Assembly: GCF_024172185.1 (NCBI RefSeq)
Contig: NZ_JAMZEC010000001.1
Coordinates: forward strand, 62,001 to 126,000
Length of the DNA stretch: 64,000 nucleotides
DNA from: Nonomuraea roseoviolacea subsp. carminata
GTDB taxonomy: Bacteria > Actinomycetota > Actinomycetes > Streptosporangiales > Streptosporangiaceae
Direction of reading: 5' to 3'
The position numbers were made by a program, and so were the translations under genes. The notes under the pieces were generated by a model. It was given only the letters and a program-made list of their open reading frames with translations, searched no databases and had not been told where the DNA came from. How positions within the stretch are numbered: position 1 is the first letter of the stretch; each line of letters opens with the position of its first letter. Below are positions 62,629-64,000 of this stretch, piece by piece.

Positions 62629-64000
62629 GCGCACGCCATCGCGGCCGGGTTCGCCCTCTACAGCGGCTACAACCGGCTGGAACGGCACCGGTTGATCCTG
62701 CCCGCGGCGCGGCTCGCCTCCCGGCGGATGGGACGCGGCTACCTGCTGTCGGTACCGGAGCTGGCGGCGCTGGCGCACCTACCACTGGACGTCTCGGTGC
62801 CCGGACTTCAGCGAGCCGGCGCCAACACCGTCCCTCCCTCGCCGGCGATCTCGCGCACCGGCAAGGTACTCGGCTTCTGCGACTCCGGACACGAACGCCC
62901 GGTCGCCCTGCGCGTGCCCGACTCCTGCCACCACGTGCACGTGCTCGGGCCCAACGGCACCGGCAAGTCCACCCTCCTGGCCCAGATGATCCTCTCCGAC
63001 ATCCAGGCCGGACGGGGCGTCGTGGTCATCGAGGCCAAGGGCGACCTGGTCCGCGACCTCCTGGGCCTCATGCCCGAGGACGCCGCCGAACGCGTCGTGC
63101 TCATCGACCCCACCGACCGGCATCGCCGCCCCTCGCTCAACGTGCTGAGCGGCTCCGACCTGGCCATGAGCGTGGACAACCTCGTCGGCGTCTTCCGCCA
63201 GATCTACGCCGACTCCTGGGGACCTCGCACCGACGACATCCTCCGCGGCTGCGCGCTCACTCTGGCCCACAACGGCGGAACACTCGCCGACATCCCCCGG
63301 CTGCTGTCGCATCCGGCGTACCGCCAGCGCCAGATCGCCACCGTCAAGGACCCGCTGCTCCGCGACTTCTGGGCCTGGTACGGCGCGCTGTCCGAGCAGG
63401 CGCAGGTCCACGTCACCGCACCGATCATGAACAAGCTCCGGGCGTTCCTTCTCCGCCCGTTCGTCCGCGACGTGATCGGCTCCGCCACCTCCACCTTCAA
63501 CCTCGACCAGGTCCTGAACGGCGGGATCCTGCTCGTCAGGCTCCCCAAGGGCATGCTCGGAGACGACACCGCCCGGCTCCTCGGCTCAATGATCCTGGCC
63601 CAGGTATGGCAAGCCGCCTCACGCCGCGCCAAGGACGGCCACCCGCGTCCCCCCGCCGCCGTCTACGTGGACGAGTGCCACAACTTCCTCACCCTGCCTC
63701 ACGCCCTGTCCGACATGCTCGCCGAGGCACGCGCCTACCGGGTCTCGCTCGTCCTCGCCCACCAGCACCTCGCCCAGCTCCCCCGCACGCTGCGCCAGGC
63801 CATCTCCTCCGACGCCCGCAACAAGATCTATTTCTCGCTCTCGCCGGAGGACGCCCGCGAGGTCGAGCACCACTTCGCCCCTCATCTGTCCGCGCACGAC
63901 CTGAGCAACTTCGCCGCCTTCCAGGCAGCCGCCCGCCTCGTCGTCCGCTCCGCCGAAGCTCCACCGTTCACCCTCCGCACCCGCGCTCTCCCCGAGCCCG
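62629..64000 (+). pseudogene. VirD4/TraG-like coupling protein, C-terminal motor piece, open at window end
   Basis: Continues in frame from the TGA; first in-frame ATG after it is at 62728, without a ribosome site. It encodes LASRRMGRGYLLSVPELAAL, Walker A VLGPNGTGKSTLLAQMIL (Lys codon at 62965), GRGVVVIEAKGDLVRDLL, IYADSWGPRTDDILRGCALT, GGILLVRLPKGMLGDD, Walker B AAVYVDECHNFL (Asp codon at 63670) and VSLVLAHQHLAQLPRTL, the TraM-recognition part of type IV coupling proteins. It runs off the right edge. It could still be expressed as a separate motor fragment if initiated at 62728. Confidence 0.8.

Larger units (their letters stand above)
50300..64000. mobile_element. Integrated conjugative element or plasmid, right end outside window
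   Basis: Evidence for a mobile unit: an SpdB-like spread protein, a plasmid-type DNA methyltransferase, a defence-type nuclease, and a pilin / TrbL / PrgI-VirB4 / VirD4 conjugation set, with lower G+C and looser gene packing between about 50.3 and 57 kb. The left edge is placed by the pseudogene and the change of gene style. No integrase, relaxase or att core is visible, and no tRNA is found near the left edge. Conjugation by a T4SS-like channel distinguishes it from actinomycete elements that move with a single TraB/FtsK protein. Confidence 0.65.

Overview
The window comes from a high-GC Gram-positive actinomycete. Evidence: about 70% G+C by eye, strong G/C preference at third codon positions, many GTG starts with GGAGG-type ribosome sites, start/stop overlaps (ATGA, GTGA), a SARP/BTAD regulator, a fused urease gamma/beta subunit and an SpdB-like plasmid-spread protein. 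A member of the Streptosporangiales (Nonomuraea-like) is my guess from gene style only; no rRNA or tRNA is present to test it. Layout: 1-12.3 kb holds small stress or resistance units: a 5'-truncated SARP-type regulator; a hydrolase / GbsR-MarR regulator / methyltransferase operon with a long dyad at its promoter; a secreted serine hydrolase; the stump of an S8 protease gene; a TetR/MFS efflux pair with two matching operators; a small DNA-binding protein whose start codon lies inside a palindrome; and several one-gene redox, MarR and GNAT units. 12.7-17.2 kb is a complete branched-chain amino acid ABC importer (binding protein, LivH, LivM, LivG, LivF), every junction overlapping. 17.2-24.3 kb holds a large membrane protein of unknown function, an NTF2-like protein beside an ECF sigma factor that itself carries an NTF2-like domain, an NAD(P)-binding protein, a cupin and a zinc-free medium-chain reductase. 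24.6-40.1 kb is a plant cell-wall (pectin) degradation and uptake locus: a GH105 unsaturated-uronide hydrolase diverges from an eight-gene operon encoding a secreted PQQ-type sugar dehydrogenase, two GH28 enzymes, a GH29-like enzyme, a GH75 chitosanase and a carbohydrate ABC importer (binding protein plus two permeases, no ATPase). Eight copies of one CBM35 module are spread over five of the enzymes, so the secreted proteins probably gather on the same uronic-acid-rich polymer. 40.1-44.7 kb carries a membrane protein, a PAP2 phosphatase coupled to a diacylglycerol-kinase-like protein, a TetR regulator facing a truncated gene, and an orphan soluble histidine kinase. 45.1-49.9 kb is the urease operon ureAB-C-F-G-D, without ureE. 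From about 50.3 kb to the right edge lies what looks like an integrated conjugative element, lower in G+C and denser in hypothetical genes. It begins near a frameshifted copy of the C-terminal part of the 17.2-19.5 kb membrane protein. It carries an SpdB-like protein, a 34-bp perfect palindrome, an AbiJ-like protein with a PD-(D/E)XK nuclease domain, a beta-class DNA methyltransferase, a convergent DUF488/metal-site gene pair bracketed by short direct repeats, and a conjugation module (VirB2-like pilin, VirB6/TrbL-like channel, PrgI-VirB4 ATPase, VirD4-like coupling protein). The coupling-protein frame is broken by one TGA codon and then runs open to the window edge. No integrase or att core is visible, so the element extends past 64 kb. 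The best candidates for something undescribed are the DUF488/metal-site pair with its repeats and the AbiJ-like nuclease next to the methyltransferase.
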